The notes beneath the pieces are model-generated. The model searched no databases, had not been told where the DNA came from, and saw only the letters and a list, made by a program, of their open reading frames with translations. Both the position numbers and the translations under genes were made by a program. A stretch of DNA of 64,000 nucleotides, taken from an uncultured Corynebacterium sp. (GTDB taxonomy: Bacteria; Actinomycetota; Actinomycetes; Mycobacteriales; Mycobacteriaceae). This document shows positions 63,193-64,000 of this stretch, piece by piece; the stretch's first letter is position 1; each line of letters begins with the position of its first letter. The stretch covers positions 1 to 64,000 of the forward strand of contig CALUBS010000009.1 of NCBI GenBank assembly GCA_943914355.1, in the 5' to 3' direction.

Positions 63193-64000
63193 ATGCCATC
63201 TTCTACTACCCCTCAGGTTGCGATCAACGATATCGGAACCGCAGAGGACTTCCTCGCAGCTGTAGACGCCACCATCAAGTACTTCAACGATGGTGACATT
63301 GTCGGGGGTACCGTCGTCAAGGTTGACCACGACGAGGTACTGCTGGACATCGGATACAAGACCGAAGGCGTTATCCCTTCCCGCGAGCTGTCCATCAAGC
63401 ACGACGTCAACCCCGACGAAGTTGTCGAGGTCGGCGATGAGGTTGACGCGCTTGTCCTGACCAAGGAGGACAAGGAAGGCCGCCTGATCCTGTCCAAGAA
63501 GCGCGCACAGTACGAGCGTGCTTGGGGCGCCATCGAGGAGCTGCAGGCCAAGGAAGAGCCGGTTACCGGTACCGTCATCGAGGTTGTCAAGGGTGGTCTC
63601 ATCCTGGACATCGGCCTGCGCGGCTTCCTGCCTGCTTCCCTCGTTGAGATGCGTCGCGTCCGCGACCTGGAGCCCTACATTGGCCAGGAGCTGGAAGCTA
63701 AGATCATCGAGCTGGACAAGCAGCGCAACAACGTTGTCCTGTCCCGCCGTGCATACCTGGAGCAGACCCAGTCTGAGGTCCGTTCCGAGTTCCTGCACCA
63801 GCTGCAGAAGGGTCAGGTCCGCAAGGGCGTTGTCTCTTCCATCGTCAACTTCGGCGCCTTCGTCGATCTTGGCGGCGTCGACGGCCTGGTTCACGTGTCT
63901 GAGCTGTCCTGGAAGCACATCGACCACCCATCTGAGGTTGTCACCGTTGGTGACGAGGTAACCGTTGAGGTTCTGGACGTTGATCTGGACCGCGAGCGCG
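63193..64000 (+). CDS. rpsA: 30S ribosomal protein S1 (partial, cut by window end)
   Basis: First 269 codons, no stop before the window edge. Begins MPSSTTPQVAINDIGTAEDF. Three S1/OB domains are visible: GGTVVKVDHDEVLLDIGYKTEGVIPSREL (about 38-66), GTVIEVVKGGLILDIGLRGFLPASL (about 123-148) and GVVSSIVNFGAFVDLGGVDGLVHVSEL (about 214-240). GGAG lies 12 bases before the ATG, longer than usual spacing. The 249-base upstream region contains a possible TTGTCC-17-TTTATT promoter at 63147-63175. Confidence 0.97.
   Translation, partial: MPSSTTPQVAINDIGTAEDFLAAVDATIKYFNDGDIVGGTVVKVDHDEVLLDIGYKTEGVIPSRELSIKHDVNPDEVVEVGDEVDALVLTKEDKEGRLILSKKRAQYERAWGAIEELQAKEEPVTGTVIEVVKGGLILDIGLRGFLPASLVEMRRVRDLEPYIGQELEAKIIELDKQRNNVVLSRRAYLEQTQSEVRSEFLHQLQKGQVRKGVVSSIVNFGAFVDLGGVDGLVHVSELSWKHIDHPSEVVTVGDEVTVEVLDVDLDRER

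Noticed and set aside
63127..63927. A 266-codon minus-strand frame opposite rpsA
   Set aside because: rpsA with three S1 domains is certain; the antisense frame results from its strong codon bias.

Overview
The window looks like one contiguous piece of a Corynebacterium chromosome (moderately high GC). The evidence is the combination and order of lysE-lysG, ilvD, ilvBN-ilvC, serA, leuB, an Odx-type FAH protein, gltX, ltbR-leuCD, gpsA, ddl, DUF3515, thiL, ung, recG, rsmD, coaD, polA and rpsA. As I recall it, this is the backbone order of C. glutamicum. AAAGGA-type ribosome sites mix with starts that lack any Shine-Dalgarno and sit 6-7 nt after a -10-like hexamer, as in leaderless corynebacterial transcripts. 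The species cannot be fixed from the sequence alone. No prophage, transposase, CRISPR array or rRNA was seen.

Layout. 0.1-4.9 kb: divergent basic amino acid exporter and regulator (lysE/lysG), a thiol-transferase-like enzyme, a DoxX protein, and a small membrane protein coupled to a winged-helix regulator. 4.9-17.6 kb: branched-chain amino acid and serine synthesis (ilvD, a PH-domain membrane protein, an attenuator with leader peptide, ilvB-ilvN-ilvC, serA, leuB, odx). It is interrupted by a DUF262 (GmrS-like) gene overlapping a lipoprotein gene. 17.7-20.6 kb: methyltransferase, isochorismate synthase, secreted esterase.

20.6-30.3 kb is the most distinctive part. A tightly overlapping seven-gene minus-strand operon encodes a metal-type ABC transporter (lipoprotein receptor, ATPase, permease) and four exported, membrane- or wall-anchored proteins. 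The receptor and all four surface proteins carry the same domain (GHVDI / PQTQ / PWLGxNT / GPG / HTHxNWAF). It matches the 'actinobacterial surface-anchored domain / anchored-repeat ABC transporter' families (TIGR03769-03773), thought to form a substrate relay from wall to membrane. Two similar boxes upstream suggest metal-responsive control.

30.5-38.4 kb: gltX, tRNA-Gln, two tRNA-Glu, strong unexplained inverted repeats, an overlapping pair of YhgE/Pip membrane proteins and a small histidine-rich protein. 38.6-57.2 kb: ltbR with a candidate operator, leuCD, envelope and housekeeping genes (MutT1-like, gpsA, ddl, DUF3515, thiL, ung, DAK2 protein, recG, biotinyl-domain protein, rsmD, coaD, TauE-like), then a polar amino acid ABC transporter behind a DUF368 gene. 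57.5-64 kb: a tRNA with a Leu(CAA) anticodon but a short variable loop, polA, an AlkZ-like glycosylase candidate, small membrane proteins, a methyltransferase and the start of rpsA, cut by the window edge.

Much of the window serves branched-chain and related amino acid supply with matching regulation. The accessory interest lies in the anchored-repeat transporter, the DUF262-lipoprotein pair and the YhgE/Pip pair. Bases 1-136 hold no gene I can support.
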